From Methanolobus sediminis (lineage in GTDB: Archaea; Halobacteriota; Methanosarcinia; Methanosarcinales; Methanosarcinaceae), in contig NZ_CP133592.1 in NCBI RefSeq assembly GCF_031312595.1, forward strand, positions 2,418,001 to 2,482,000: DNA of 64,000 nt, in the 5' to 3' direction. The position numbers and the translations under genes are program-made. Below the pieces are notes generated by a model. It was given only the letters and a program-made list of their open reading frames with translations. It searched no databases and was not told the origin of the DNA. Positions 31,865-39,737 of this stretch are shown in pieces (the first letter of the stretch is position 1; each line of letters begins with the position of its first letter).

Positions 31865-32941
31865 ATGAAAATAAAATCTAAAATAGTATTTGTATTAGTT
31901 TTAATAAGCATAGCACTATTAAATTCAGGTTGTATTGGAGAGGGGTTAACTGCTGATCAGATTGCTGAGAAAATGCAGGAAAAACAGGCAAACATAGAAG
32001 ATATTTCAGCAACGGTTCATATGACAATTTCAATTGAAGGTGGAACGCAGGAAACGGAATATCAGCTATATCAAAAAAATCCCGGTAAAATGAAAAACAT
32101 TGTACTAATGCCAGAGGAAATGGCAGGCCAGACAACAGTTTCAAACGGTGAGAAAATGTGGATATATGATCCAGCTGCTAACACTGTTACAATTATGGAA
32201 ATGCCGGAAGTTTCAGATGAATTTGAGATGGATTATGCATCTATCATTGGAGATCTTTTAAATGAAACTGATGTTTCTCTTGTAGGTACTGAAGATCTCG
32301 ATGGCAGAGATACTTTAGTATTGATGCTTGTTCCCAAAGAAGAAGATAACTTGTATGGATCAGGTATGAAAGTCTGGGTTGATGATGAGACATGGACTCC
32401 ATTGAAGATAGAAATGGGCACAGAAAATACCTATCAAATTACTGTAGAATACAGGAATTTTGAAGTAAACACTGGAATATCCGATGATGAATTTGAATTT
32501 GAGGTTCCTGATGGTGCAGAGGTTATAGAAGTGGATGATTTCGATGACATACTTCCTGTCTCGATGACACTTGAAGAGGCACAGAATCTATCTGATAATG
32601 AAATTCTCACTCCTTCCTATTTACCTGATGGATATGAATTAAATAATGTAATGTTCAGCAATACTTCTATTGTAGCAAATATTGATGAATCAGTTACCCT
32701 GATGTATTCTTATGATGACAATGGTATTATAATATCTGAAAGTTTCTATAATGGGGAAATAGATCAGAAGTCAATCCTGATGGAAAGCGAAACAGTTTCT
32801 GTTAATGGTGTGGAAGGTGATTTCTATTCCATGTATGGTGGTTCCGGGATGTTGCAGTGGGAAATCGACAATGCTTTGTTGACTCTCAGTGCTCCTCTTG
32901 AAATGGATGAAATTATTCAGATAGCTGAATCGATGGAATAA
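31865..32941 (+). CDS. LolA/MucB-fold lipoprotein with DUF4367-type C-terminus
   Basis: A 358-residue lipoprotein. The signal peptide ends in LLNSGC, with Cys23 as likely lipid attachment. Residues about 30-230 look like the outer-membrane-lipoprotein-carrier fold (AEKMQEKQANIEDISATVHMT, PGKMKNIV, GEKMWIYDP, VWVDDETWTPLKIE). The C-terminal 130 residues, with AQNLSDNEILTPSYLPDGYEL, match the DUF4367 pattern. Archaeal members are cell-surface proteins of unclear ligand. A GGTGG site precedes the ATG. Confidence 0.8.
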   Translation: MKIKSKIVFVLVLISIALLNSGCIGEGLTADQIAEKMQEKQANIEDISATVHMTISIEGGTQETEYQLYQKNPGKMKNIVLMPEEMAGQTTVSNGEKMWIYDPAANTVTIMEMPEVSDEFEMDYASIIGDLLNETDVSLVGTEDLDGRDTLVLMLVPKEEDNLYGSGMKVWVDDETWTPLKIEMGTENTYQITVEYRNFEVNTGISDDEFEFEVPDGAEVIEVDDFDDILPVSMTLEEAQNLSDNEILTPSYLPDGYELNNVMFSNTSIVANIDESVTLMYSYDDNGIIISESFYNGEIDQKSILMESETVSVNGVEGDFYSMYGGSGMLQWEIDNALLTLSAPLEMDEIIQIAESME

Positions 32942-33084
32942 TAATATTTGTGGTTTTATCCAGATGTATGTAGTTTTTTCAGACTGCATGCATTTCTTGT
33001 TTATTCTCAACTGTTTTTTACTTTAAAGCTTAAAAGAATCACTTAATAGTAAGCTATTTATAGTAAACATGCCAAGGAAGTATC

Positions 33085-33155
33085 GTTATGTCATAGTGAA
33101 CATAACACTCTGAACATTGCTACTTTGAATGATGTTGTGCTTGAAAAAGCATAAC
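33085..33155. promoter_or_regulatory. Two matching inverted-repeat operators before modA
   Basis: GTTATGT-N8-ACATAAC (33085-33106) and GTTGTGC-N8-GCATAAC (33134-33155) share the form GTTRTGY-N8-RCATAAC and lie 49 bases apart. The second is also part of a stem with a GAAA loop (33127-33163). A TATA-like TATTTATAG near 33053-33061 puts the first copy at the likely transcript start. The layout resembles metal-oxyanion (ModE-type) control of molybdate uptake. Confidence 0.6.
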
Positions 33156-33189
33156 ATTCATTCGGGCTTGATTTTTAGGAGAGGATTGG

Positions 33190-34047
33190 ATGGTTAATAA
33201 AAAACATGTTATAGTATTCTCATTATTGATTTCCTGTGTTCTGTTTCTGGGTTGTATTGATTCCACCAGTAATTCTATAGCTGATCAGGATTCAGCGGTT
33301 TCAGACTCAGTTAATTTAGATAAACAGACCAGCGAAGAACCATTGCTAGTTTACTGTGGTGCTGGAATGCGAAAGCCGATGGATGAAATTGGAATTATGT
33401 TCGAAGAGGAATATGGTGTTCCTGTACAGTATAATTATGCAGGTTCCAACACACTCCTGACACAGATAGAACTTACAGGTGAAGGCGACGTTTACATGCC
33501 TGGTGCAACCTACTACTTTGAAGTAGCAGCAGAAAAGGGATTTGTCGATAATTCCAGCAAGGTTGTGTATCATGTTCCAGTGATTATCACTCCATTGGAT
33601 AATCCGGCAAATATCAATAGTCTGGATGATCTTGCAAATGATGATGTAAGTGTCGTACTGGGAGATCCACAGGCAGCAGCTATCGGTGTACTATGTGATA
33701 AAATGCTGACTATGAAGGGTATATATAATCAGACTGAAGAGAACGTTGTTGCAAAAAGTGCTACAGTAAATGAACTTATCACATATGTCTCACTAGGTCA
33801 GGCGGATGCTTCCATAGTATGGGAGGATCTTGTACTAAACAACAGTGAAGTGAATATGATAGAGATTGCAGAGGATGACAATATCATAAAGATAGTTCCA
33901 ATAGCAACTCTTACAACATCTGAAAATCCGGAACTTGCATCTGAATTTGTAGATTTTGTTGTTTCCGATGAAGGTCGCAGCATCTTTGAGGACTATGGCT
34001 TCACACTTTATCCTGATGAAAAGTATGCCTATTTAGAAGCTAACTGA
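33190..34047 (+). CDS. modA: Molybdate (or tungstate) ABC transporter substrate-binding lipoprotein
   Basis: A 285-residue lipoprotein: a signal peptide ending in FLGC (Cys22 as lipid anchor), then a periplasmic-binding-protein type II fold. LLVYCGAGMRKPMDEI, VQYNYAGSNTLLTQIE and GDPQAAAIGVLCDKML match ModA-type oxyanion binders. GGAG precedes the ATG. It is followed by a permease and an ATPase gene in the same direction. Whether molybdate, tungstate or both are carried cannot be read from the sequence; methanogen formylmethanofuran dehydrogenases need either metal. Confidence 0.88.
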   Translation: MVNKKHVIVFSLLISCVLFLGCIDSTSNSIADQDSAVSDSVNLDKQTSEEPLLVYCGAGMRKPMDEIGIMFEEEYGVPVQYNYAGSNTLLTQIELTGEGDVYMPGATYYFEVAAEKGFVDNSSKVVYHVPVIITPLDNPANINSLDDLANDDVSVVLGDPQAAAIGVLCDKMLTMKGIYNQTEENVVAKSATVNELITYVSLGQADASIVWEDLVLNNSEVNMIEIAEDDNIIKIVPIATLTTSENPELASEFVDFVVSDEGRSIFEDYGFTLYPDEKYAYLEAN

Positions 34048-34096
34048 TTTCAGATGAAATAACTTGTCAAACCGCAAAACGAAGCAGGTGTATCCA

Positions 34097-34885
34097 ATGC
34101 AAAGGAACGGATTCAAGCATGTAAATCTTTTTCTGATGCTCCTGCTCACTTTTTTTATTTTCACTCTGATATTTGAAATTATCACTCATACTGACCCGGT
34201 AAGTCTGATAACAAACATAGTTTCCCCGGAAATTCAATTTGCAATACGTCTCAGCCTGCTGACGTCTGTAATATCAACTTTCATGTGCATACTGATAGCA
34301 GTTCCGGTTTCGTATTCGCTTGCACGATATGATTTTCATGGAAAAGCTATTATCAACACGGTTCTTGACCTGCCAATGGCATTACCGCCAATAGTTGCAG
34401 GACTTGGTCTGCTGCTTATATTCGGTACAACCAGTGTTGGAAGTTTCCTGGCAGATGCAGGACTTAAGTTCGTTTTCACAGTTCCTGGTATAATCATGGC
34501 TCAGTTTGCAGTGAACATCTCCCTGATGCTAAGGATTATGCGTTCAACTTTTGAAGGCATAAATCCAAGGTATGAACATGTAGCACAGACGCTTGGATGC
34601 ACGCCTTTTCAGGCTTTTATCAGGACAACATTACCTCTTTCAAAGAACGGTATGCTTGCAGGTTCCGTTATAACATGGTCAAGGGGAATGGGGGAGTTCG
34701 GTGCAGTGTTAATGCTTGCAGGAGCCACAAGGATGAAGACCGAGACATTACCGATAGCTCTTTACCTGAACATGTCTTCCGGCGAACTTGACCTTGCAAT
34801 TGCAGCTGCAACGATATTGATACTGATTTCTGGCATTACATTATACTTATTTGAACGCAAGGGAGGGGTTGCAAAGCTCTATTAG
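34097..34885 (+). CDS. modB: Molybdate/tungstate ABC transporter permease
   Basis: A 262-residue permease with about six membrane segments. The conserved ATPase-contact loop is EHVAQTLGCTPFQAFIRTTLPLSKNG, and SRGMGEFGAVLMLAG is a ModB hallmark. The ATG at 34097 is supported by AGGTG seven bases upstream; a TTG at 34064 lacks a site. It ends in TAG with a TAA three codons later. Confidence 0.9.
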   Translation: MQRNGFKHVNLFLMLLLTFFIFTLIFEIITHTDPVSLITNIVSPEIQFAIRLSLLTSVISTFMCILIAVPVSYSLARYDFHGKAIINTVLDLPMALPPIVAGLGLLLIFGTTSVGSFLADAGLKFVFTVPGIIMAQFAVNISLMLRIMRSTFEGINPRYEHVAQTLGCTPFQAFIRTTLPLSKNGMLAGSVITWSRGMGEFGAVLMLAGATRMKTETLPIALYLNMSSGELDLAIAAATILILISGITLYLFERKGGVAKLY

Positions 34886-34926
34886 ATTTCCCTGTAATGA
34901 TGTGAATTCAGAGTTTTGCAAAAAAT

Positions 34927-35979
34927 ATGATTGAAGTAAGTGATGTTTCAAAGACACTTGGTGACTTTGAACTGGAAAGTATAAACCTTTGTGTAAAAGA
35001 AGGGGAATATTTCTGTATACTTGGACCGACCGGCTCAGGCAAAACAATACTTCTGGAAACTATAGCAGGTATCTATAATCCAGATATTGGTTCCATATTA
35101 ATTGATAATTTTGATGTAAGCTCTCTGCTTCCAAAAGACCGGCATATAAGCATGGTCTACCAGGACTTCATGCTTTTCCCGAATATGAATGTCAGGGAGA
35201 ATATCGGATTCGGGTTGAAGTATACTGATTCGAAACTCGATAAAGCTTCAATCCATTCAAAGATCGAAGAAACCGCAGAGATGCTTGGAATAGCTCACCT
35301 GCTTGACCGGCATCCTTCAACACTGAGCGGTGGAGAAAAACAAAGAACCGCAATTGCAAGAGCAATAATAACCGAACCGGCATTGCTCTTGCTTGACGAA
35401 CCACTTTCTGCTCTTGATTCCGGAACAAAGGACCGCCTCAGACAGGAGCTCCTGAGGATACACCAGTTAAAGAAAACCACTACGATACATGTGACTCATA
35501 GTTTTGAAGAGGCTTTCACCCTTGCAGATCGTATAGCCATCATGCATGGAGGTAAGATCCATCAGGTTGGAACGCCGGATGAGGTTTTCAGGAAGCCAAA
35601 TTCAAAATTCGTTGCTGACTTTGTAGGTGTTGAGAATCTGTTCCATGGAAAGTCAGTTATTTTCAACAACCTGTCTGAAATAGGAGTAAACGGACACACC
35701 ATTATTTCCAGCACTCAAAGAGATGGGGATGTGGTTATTTCCATAAGGCCGGAGGACATACTCATATCAAAGGACCCGATAGATTCCAGTGCCAGAAACT
35801 CATTTACAGGTGTTGTTTCCGATGTTATTAGGATGAAGTCGACTGTTAAGCTGGTAATCGATACAGGCATACCTTTCAGGGTCGTACTAACAAAGAGAGC
35901 CTATGATGATATGAAACTTTCAACTGGTTCAGAGGTATATCTGACTTTCAAAGCATCCACTGTTCATCTTATTTACTGA
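34927..35979 (+). CDS. modC: Molybdate/tungstate ABC transporter ATPase
   Basis: A 350-residue ATPase with Walker A GPTGSGKT (33-40), a Q-loop in VYQDFMLFP, signature LSGGEKQR, Walker B LLLLDEPLSALD and a switch His in HVTHSFEEA. The C-terminal 110 residues form a TOBE-like domain (VVISIRPEDILIS...) that in this family can bind oxyanion and limit transport. It completes the modABC operon. Confidence 0.9.
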   Translation: MIEVSDVSKTLGDFELESINLCVKEGEYFCILGPTGSGKTILLETIAGIYNPDIGSILIDNFDVSSLLPKDRHISMVYQDFMLFPNMNVRENIGFGLKYTDSKLDKASIHSKIEETAEMLGIAHLLDRHPSTLSGGEKQRTAIARAIITEPALLLLDEPLSALDSGTKDRLRQELLRIHQLKKTTTIHVTHSFEEAFTLADRIAIMHGGKIHQVGTPDEVFRKPNSKFVADFVGVENLFHGKSVIFNNLSEIGVNGHTIISSTQRDGDVVISIRPEDILISKDPIDSSARNSFTGVVSDVIRMKSTVKLVIDTGIPFRVVLTKRAYDDMKLSTGSEVYLTFKASTVHLIY

Positions 35980-36031
35980 TTTTTATTGATTTTAAAAAAA
36001 ATGAAAATGAAAATAAAAAAGTTGAAGTTAC

Positions 36032-36439
36032 TTAAAGCAACTTCTTTCCTGCATCAGGACCGCTCTTACATTCAAAGACATCGGTGATCTTCATCTTGAC
36101 AAGGAGTTTTGCAGGGAAACGGTCGCTCTTTGCTTTAACCATCTTGCGCATTTCGTCATATTCCTCTCCACGGTCAATGATCTTTACATCGCCTTTGATC
36201 TGGAAGCAACCGTTGATCTCTGGTCCCCATACATATATTGCACATTTTGGATTTGCTCTGAGGTTCTCCATTGTCTTGAGGAAGAAGTTGTCCACGATCC
36301 AGATAGTCTCTAAATCTTCCTGAAGGAAGCACATTCCAATAGGAATCACATTTGGAACACCATCTTTTGATGCGGTTGCCAGTGGGAAGATCTTCATCTT
36401 TTCAAACTCTGTTTTCATTGCATCTGTTAATTTCACCAT
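36032..36439 (-). CDS. Pyridoxamine 5'-phosphate oxidase-like FMN-binding protein
   Basis: A 135-residue split-barrel flavin-fold protein. FPLATASKDGVPNVIPIGMC and ENLRANPKCAIYVWG are the usual strand and turn pattern. Members bind FMN or F420; the substrate here is unknown. AGAGGT precedes the ATG. It stands alone between modC (convergent) and the repeat protein. Confidence 0.8.
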   Translation of the reverse strand: MVKLTDAMKTEFEKMKIFPLATASKDGVPNVIPIGMCFLQEDLETIWIVDNFFLKTMENLRANPKCAIYVWGPEINGCFQIKGDVKIIDRGEEYDEMRKMVKAKSDRFPAKLLVKMKITDVFECKSGPDAGKKLL

Positions 36440-36729
36440 TGCTAATACCTCTGCATTTCAAAATAAAAAGTACAGTAATTGTACTCTTTAATCAAGCTTA
36501 AGCTTTTTCATTAGTGATTCAACGGAACGTTGGATAAAAAAGGGATGTAAAAAGCAAGAGGATATGGAGTTATGGAGAGGAGCACACTCAAGAGAATGAA
36601 GGACAGGATTTTGAGTAGTTAGAAATTCAATTTCTGGACAAAGGAAGCGAGGAAATTGGTGAGTGCTTTTTAGCACTTAGATTTTAAATAAAAATAGATG
36701 GAGGGTTTAAACCTCCAATCAATTATTTA
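36440..36729. other. Gap with two hairpins
   Basis: A 290-base gap. On the reverse strand TGGAGG (36717-36712) and CCTCCA (36704-36699) form a stem followed by T-rich sequence, a good terminator for the PEF-CTERM gene. AGTGCT-TTTT-AGCACT at 36662-36677 is a second small hairpin. A 62-residue reverse frame at 36488-36676 has no ribosome site and odd composition and is not called. Confidence 0.5.
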
Positions 36730-37716
36730 TTAATCTTTTCTACGCTGGAAGAACAATGCCAGACCAAGAACTGCAATTACTGGAAGAGCAATTGTTGGGA
36801 ACTCTGGAATTGGGTTTTGTGGATTTGGAACTTCTCCGCCGACAACCACCGTATCTGCATCAAAGACCACTACTGGCATTGATCCATCTCCGTCAATTAC
36901 GGCGAAGTTTACCAGATATGTCCCTACCGTTGTAGATGGATTGACAGTCACATTGACCGAAACGTGCATAAATAGCGAGTCATATTCTACCGTTCCAATA
37001 TCCCAGATAACTGTATGATTAGTGGAATCATACACACCACCATCGGAAGATGATACGTAATTTACTTCTGGAGGAAGAGTATCAATGAGCATTGTGTTGT
37101 ACACATTGTACTCACTACCAATATATCCACGATTGCTATAGGTAATGTTGTAGGTGAGTGTACCACCTTGAGCCACTGTAGTTACATCATCGGTCTTATA
37201 TAATTGGAGGAGCGGGACTTCCTCGTCACCCTCAGCACCAACCACTGTATCTGCATCAAAAGCCACTGCTGGCATTGATCCATCTCCGTCAATTACGGCG
37301 AAGTTTACCAGATACGTTCCTATTGTTGTAGATGGATCGACAGTCACATTGACCGAAACGCGCATAAATAGCGAGTCATATTCTACCGTTCCAATATCCC
37401 AGATAACTGTATGATTAGTGGAATCATACACACCACCATCGGAAGATGATACGTAATTTACTTCTGGAGGAAGAGTATCAATGAGCATTGTGTTGTACAC
37501 GTTGTACTCACTACCAATATATCCACGATTGCTATAGGTAATGTTGTAGGTGAGTGTACCACCTTGAGCCACTGTAGTTATATCATCGGTCTTATATAAT
37601 TGGAGGAGCGCGGCTTCATTTATTATCTCCCCGTTAGCGGCAACATTTCCCGCTGACATTATCAGAAACATTAAGGCTATGCCTATACAAATTACAATAT
37701 TTTGTTTCATTTTCAT
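36730..37716 (-). CDS. PEF-CTERM surface protein with two near-identical tandem domains
   Basis: A 328-residue secreted protein. Signal peptide at 1-27 (IVICIGIALMFLIMSAGNVAA). Two DUF11-like beta domains of about 125 residues start at residues 37 and 169 (LLQLYKTDD), exactly 132 residues apart. They are nearly identical in both protein and DNA (period 396 bases). The C-terminus is IPEFPTIALPVIAVLG then a hydrophobic helix and FQRRKD, the PEF-CTERM sorting signal that archaeosortase processes in Methanosarcinaceae. Several sequons (NITY, NHTV, NVTV) suggest glycosylation. GGGGGT precedes the ATG. Confidence 0.88.
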   Translation of the reverse strand: MKMKQNIVICIGIALMFLIMSAGNVAANGEIINEAALLQLYKTDDITTVAQGGTLTYNITYSNRGYIGSEYNVYNTMLIDTLPPEVNYVSSSDGGVYDSTNHTVIWDIGTVEYDSLFMRVSVNVTVDPSTTIGTYLVNFAVIDGDGSMPAVAFDADTVVGAEGDEEVPLLQLYKTDDVTTVAQGGTLTYNITYSNRGYIGSEYNVYNTMLIDTLPPEVNYVSSSDGGVYDSTNHTVIWDIGTVEYDSLFMHVSVNVTVNPSTTVGTYLVNFAVIDGDGSMPVVVFDADTVVVGGEVPNPQNPIPEFPTIALPVIAVLGLALFFQRRKD

Positions 37717-38046
37717 TTTCGTACCCCCAAAGTCATATGTTTATAGAATATGACTGTATTTTAAATTCGGTTTTCAAGGTATTATAATCTTTTTGATTTT
37801 ATTTCAAAAATAATATCATATATAAAAAATAGCTTAGATTCAAAGAAAGTAAAAAAGATAATTCAAAATACTTTCAGAAATTATGTGTATAGATTTTTTG
37901 AAGATTATAGTACCATTGACTTAAAATAGCGTTGCGTTTTTTGGTTATTACTATTACCCATAAATTCTGTGCTGGCATTTAGATTCGAACTCAAACAGCA
38001 ATAACGCCAAAAATAAACAGAAGTAAAAAAGAAAAGTAAATCGAAG
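37717..38046. other. AT-rich gap upstream of the PEF-CTERM gene
   Basis: A 330-base gap holding the promoter of the reverse-strand PEF-CTERM gene. A reverse-strand run near 37980-38000, GAGTTCGAATC, looks like a tRNA T-arm, but no other tRNA part is found. No reading frame is supported. Confidence 0.35.
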
Positions 38047-38643
38047 TTATTGGAACAGCTTATCCAAAAAATACTGGTGAACCCTCAGGTCCTCGGTAAG
38101 TTCAGGATGGAATGCCAGCGCAAGAACATTTCCCTGTTCAGCAGCTACGATCATATCATCGATTTTAGCAAGGACTGTTACGTCTTTTCCGGTTTCAACG
38201 ATTCCGGGTGCTCTGATGAAGACTGCATTATATGGTGTATCGAGGAATGGAAGTTCAAGTCCGATCTCAAAGGAATCGCGCTGTCTTCCGAATGCATTTC
38301 GGTTGACTTTGGTGTCCATGAGTCCTAAAAGGTGCTGGTGGGTTTTGGCTACTTGCTCGTCTCCGGCAGTTGCCAGAAGAATAAGACCGGCACAGGTTCC
38401 CATTATTGGTTTGCCTGCTGCGTTCATGTCTCTTATCTCATCGGCGATGCCTTCACGCATGAGGAGTTTTCCAAGGGTTGTGCTTTCACCGCCTGGAAGT
38501 ACAAGTGCATCACATTCAGGGACAATTCCCTTGTGTTTGATAGTAACAACTTCTCCATTCTCGCCACGCTGCTTGAGGGCATTTTCAAGAGCCTCTACGT
38601 GTTCGGAAACGTCTCCCTGAATAGCAATAACACCTAATTTCAT
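38047..38643 (-). CDS. pdxT: Pyridoxal 5'-phosphate synthase glutaminase subunit
   Basis: A 198-residue class I glutamine amidotransferase that supplies ammonia to PdxS. The nucleophile Cys84 lies in MGTCAGLILLA, and the catalytic His-x-Glu in AFHPELTED. GVIAIQGDVSEHVEAL and LPGGESTTLGKLL are family motifs. It lies 80 bases downstream of pdxS in the same direction. Confidence 0.96.
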   Translation of the reverse strand: MKLGVIAIQGDVSEHVEALENALKQRGENGEVVTIKHKGIVPECDALVLPGGESTTLGKLLMREGIADEIRDMNAAGKPIMGTCAGLILLATAGDEQVAKTHQHLLGLMDTKVNRNAFGRQRDSFEIGLELPFLDTPYNAVFIRAPGIVETGKDVTVLAKIDDMIVAAEQGNVLALAFHPELTEDLRVHQYFLDKLFQ

Positions 38644-38723
38644 ATGATCACGTTTTAGTTAGTATGTAAAGTTAGTATATGTAAGTAAAACAAATCAAAA
38701 ATAAAAAAGAATTGTGGATGGGT

Positions 38724-39620
38724 TTACCATCCGCGGGTCTGAAGAATGTCAGATTCAGGAATTGAATCTACACTGATTCCTTTCATTCCTGAGCCAATGC
38801 CCTTTGATACTTCTGCAAGTACCTTTGGGTTATCGTAGTTGTTTACAGCTTCAACGATTGCCTTTGCCATCTTCTCAGGATTCTCTGACTTAAAGATTCC
38901 TGAACCGACGAAAACACCGTCAGCACCCATGCGCATCATAAGAGCTGCATCTGCCGGTGTTGCAACACCGCCTGCTGCAAAGTTAACAACAGGAATACGC
39001 TGCATCTCTGCGGTCTCGAGTACAAGCTCGATAGGTGCTTCGATATGACGGGCAACTGCAATGAGTTCTTCCTTTGTCTTGCCTTTGAGTGCACGGACTT
39101 CACCCATGATCTGCTTCATGTGCTTGACAGCCTCGCTGACATCTCCGGTTCCTGCTTCGCCCTTTGTACGGATCATTGCAGCACCTTCGTTTATCCTGCG
39201 GAGTGCTTCACCAAGGTTTCTTGCACCACATACGAAAGGAACTGTGAACTCTGTCTTATCAATGTGGTATTTGTTGTCAGCAGGTGTGAGTACTTCGGAC
39301 TCATCAACCATGTCAACACCAAGAGCTTCAAGGATCTCAGCTTCCACAAAGTGACCGATACGTGCCTTTCCCATAACAGGAATTGTAACAGCATCAATGA
39401 TCTCTGAAACAATCTGTGGGTCTGCCATCCTGGCAACTCCGCCCTCTTTCCTGATATCTGCAGGAACAGCCTGAAGTGCCATAACTGCAACAGCACCAGC
39501 TTCTTCTGCGATCTTTGCCTGCTCAGCGTTTACAACGTCCATGATCACACCGCCTTTCTGCATCTTTGCAAAGCCGCGCTTAATAAGCTCGGTACCGTGT
39601 CTTAATTTCTCAAGTTCCAT
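38724..39620 (-). CDS. pdxS: Pyridoxal 5'-phosphate synthase subunit
   Basis: A 298-residue TIM-barrel enzyme that joins ribose 5-phosphate, glyceraldehyde 3-phosphate and ammonia into PLP. Lys85 in [12 protein letters not shown] is the Schiff-base lysine. GLY-rich phosphate loops are in [16 protein letters not shown] and [25 protein letters not shown] before the ATG is the ribosome site. It lies upstream of pdxT. Confidence 0.97.
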   Translation of the reverse strand: MELEKLRHGTELIKRGFAKMQKGGVIMDVVNAEQAKIAEEAGAVAVMALQAVPADIRKEGGVARMADPQIVSEIIDAVTIPVMGKARIGHFVEAEILEALGVDMVDESEVLTPADNKYHIDKTEFTVPFVCGARNLGEALRRINEGAAMIRTKGEAGTGDVSEAVKHMKQIMGEVRALKGKTKEELIAVARHIEAPIELVLETAEMQRIPVVNFAAGGVATPADAALMMRMGADGVFVGSGIFKSENPEKMAKAIVEAVNNYDNPKVLAEVSKGIGSGMKGISVDSIPESDILQTRGW

Positions 39621-39737
39621 AATATCATCCTGAATTAATTTATAAATATAGTTATCGTTTGGTTATTGTTTAATTCCTGATTTAATGCCTACCTACTCAG
39701 CCTACTAGATATAGTTAATGCTTAATACCATTTACAT

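Noticed and set aside
36488-36676. 62-residue reverse-strand frame
   Set aside because: No ribosome site, unusual composition (many His, Phe, Pro, Cys), and it overlaps a hairpin; likely spurious.
37975-38005. tRNA T-arm-like sequence GAGTTCGAATC on the reverse strand
   Set aside because: No anticodon arm, D-arm or acceptor stem can be drawn around it, and the T-stem has a mismatch. It is too little for a tRNA or an attachment-site claim.
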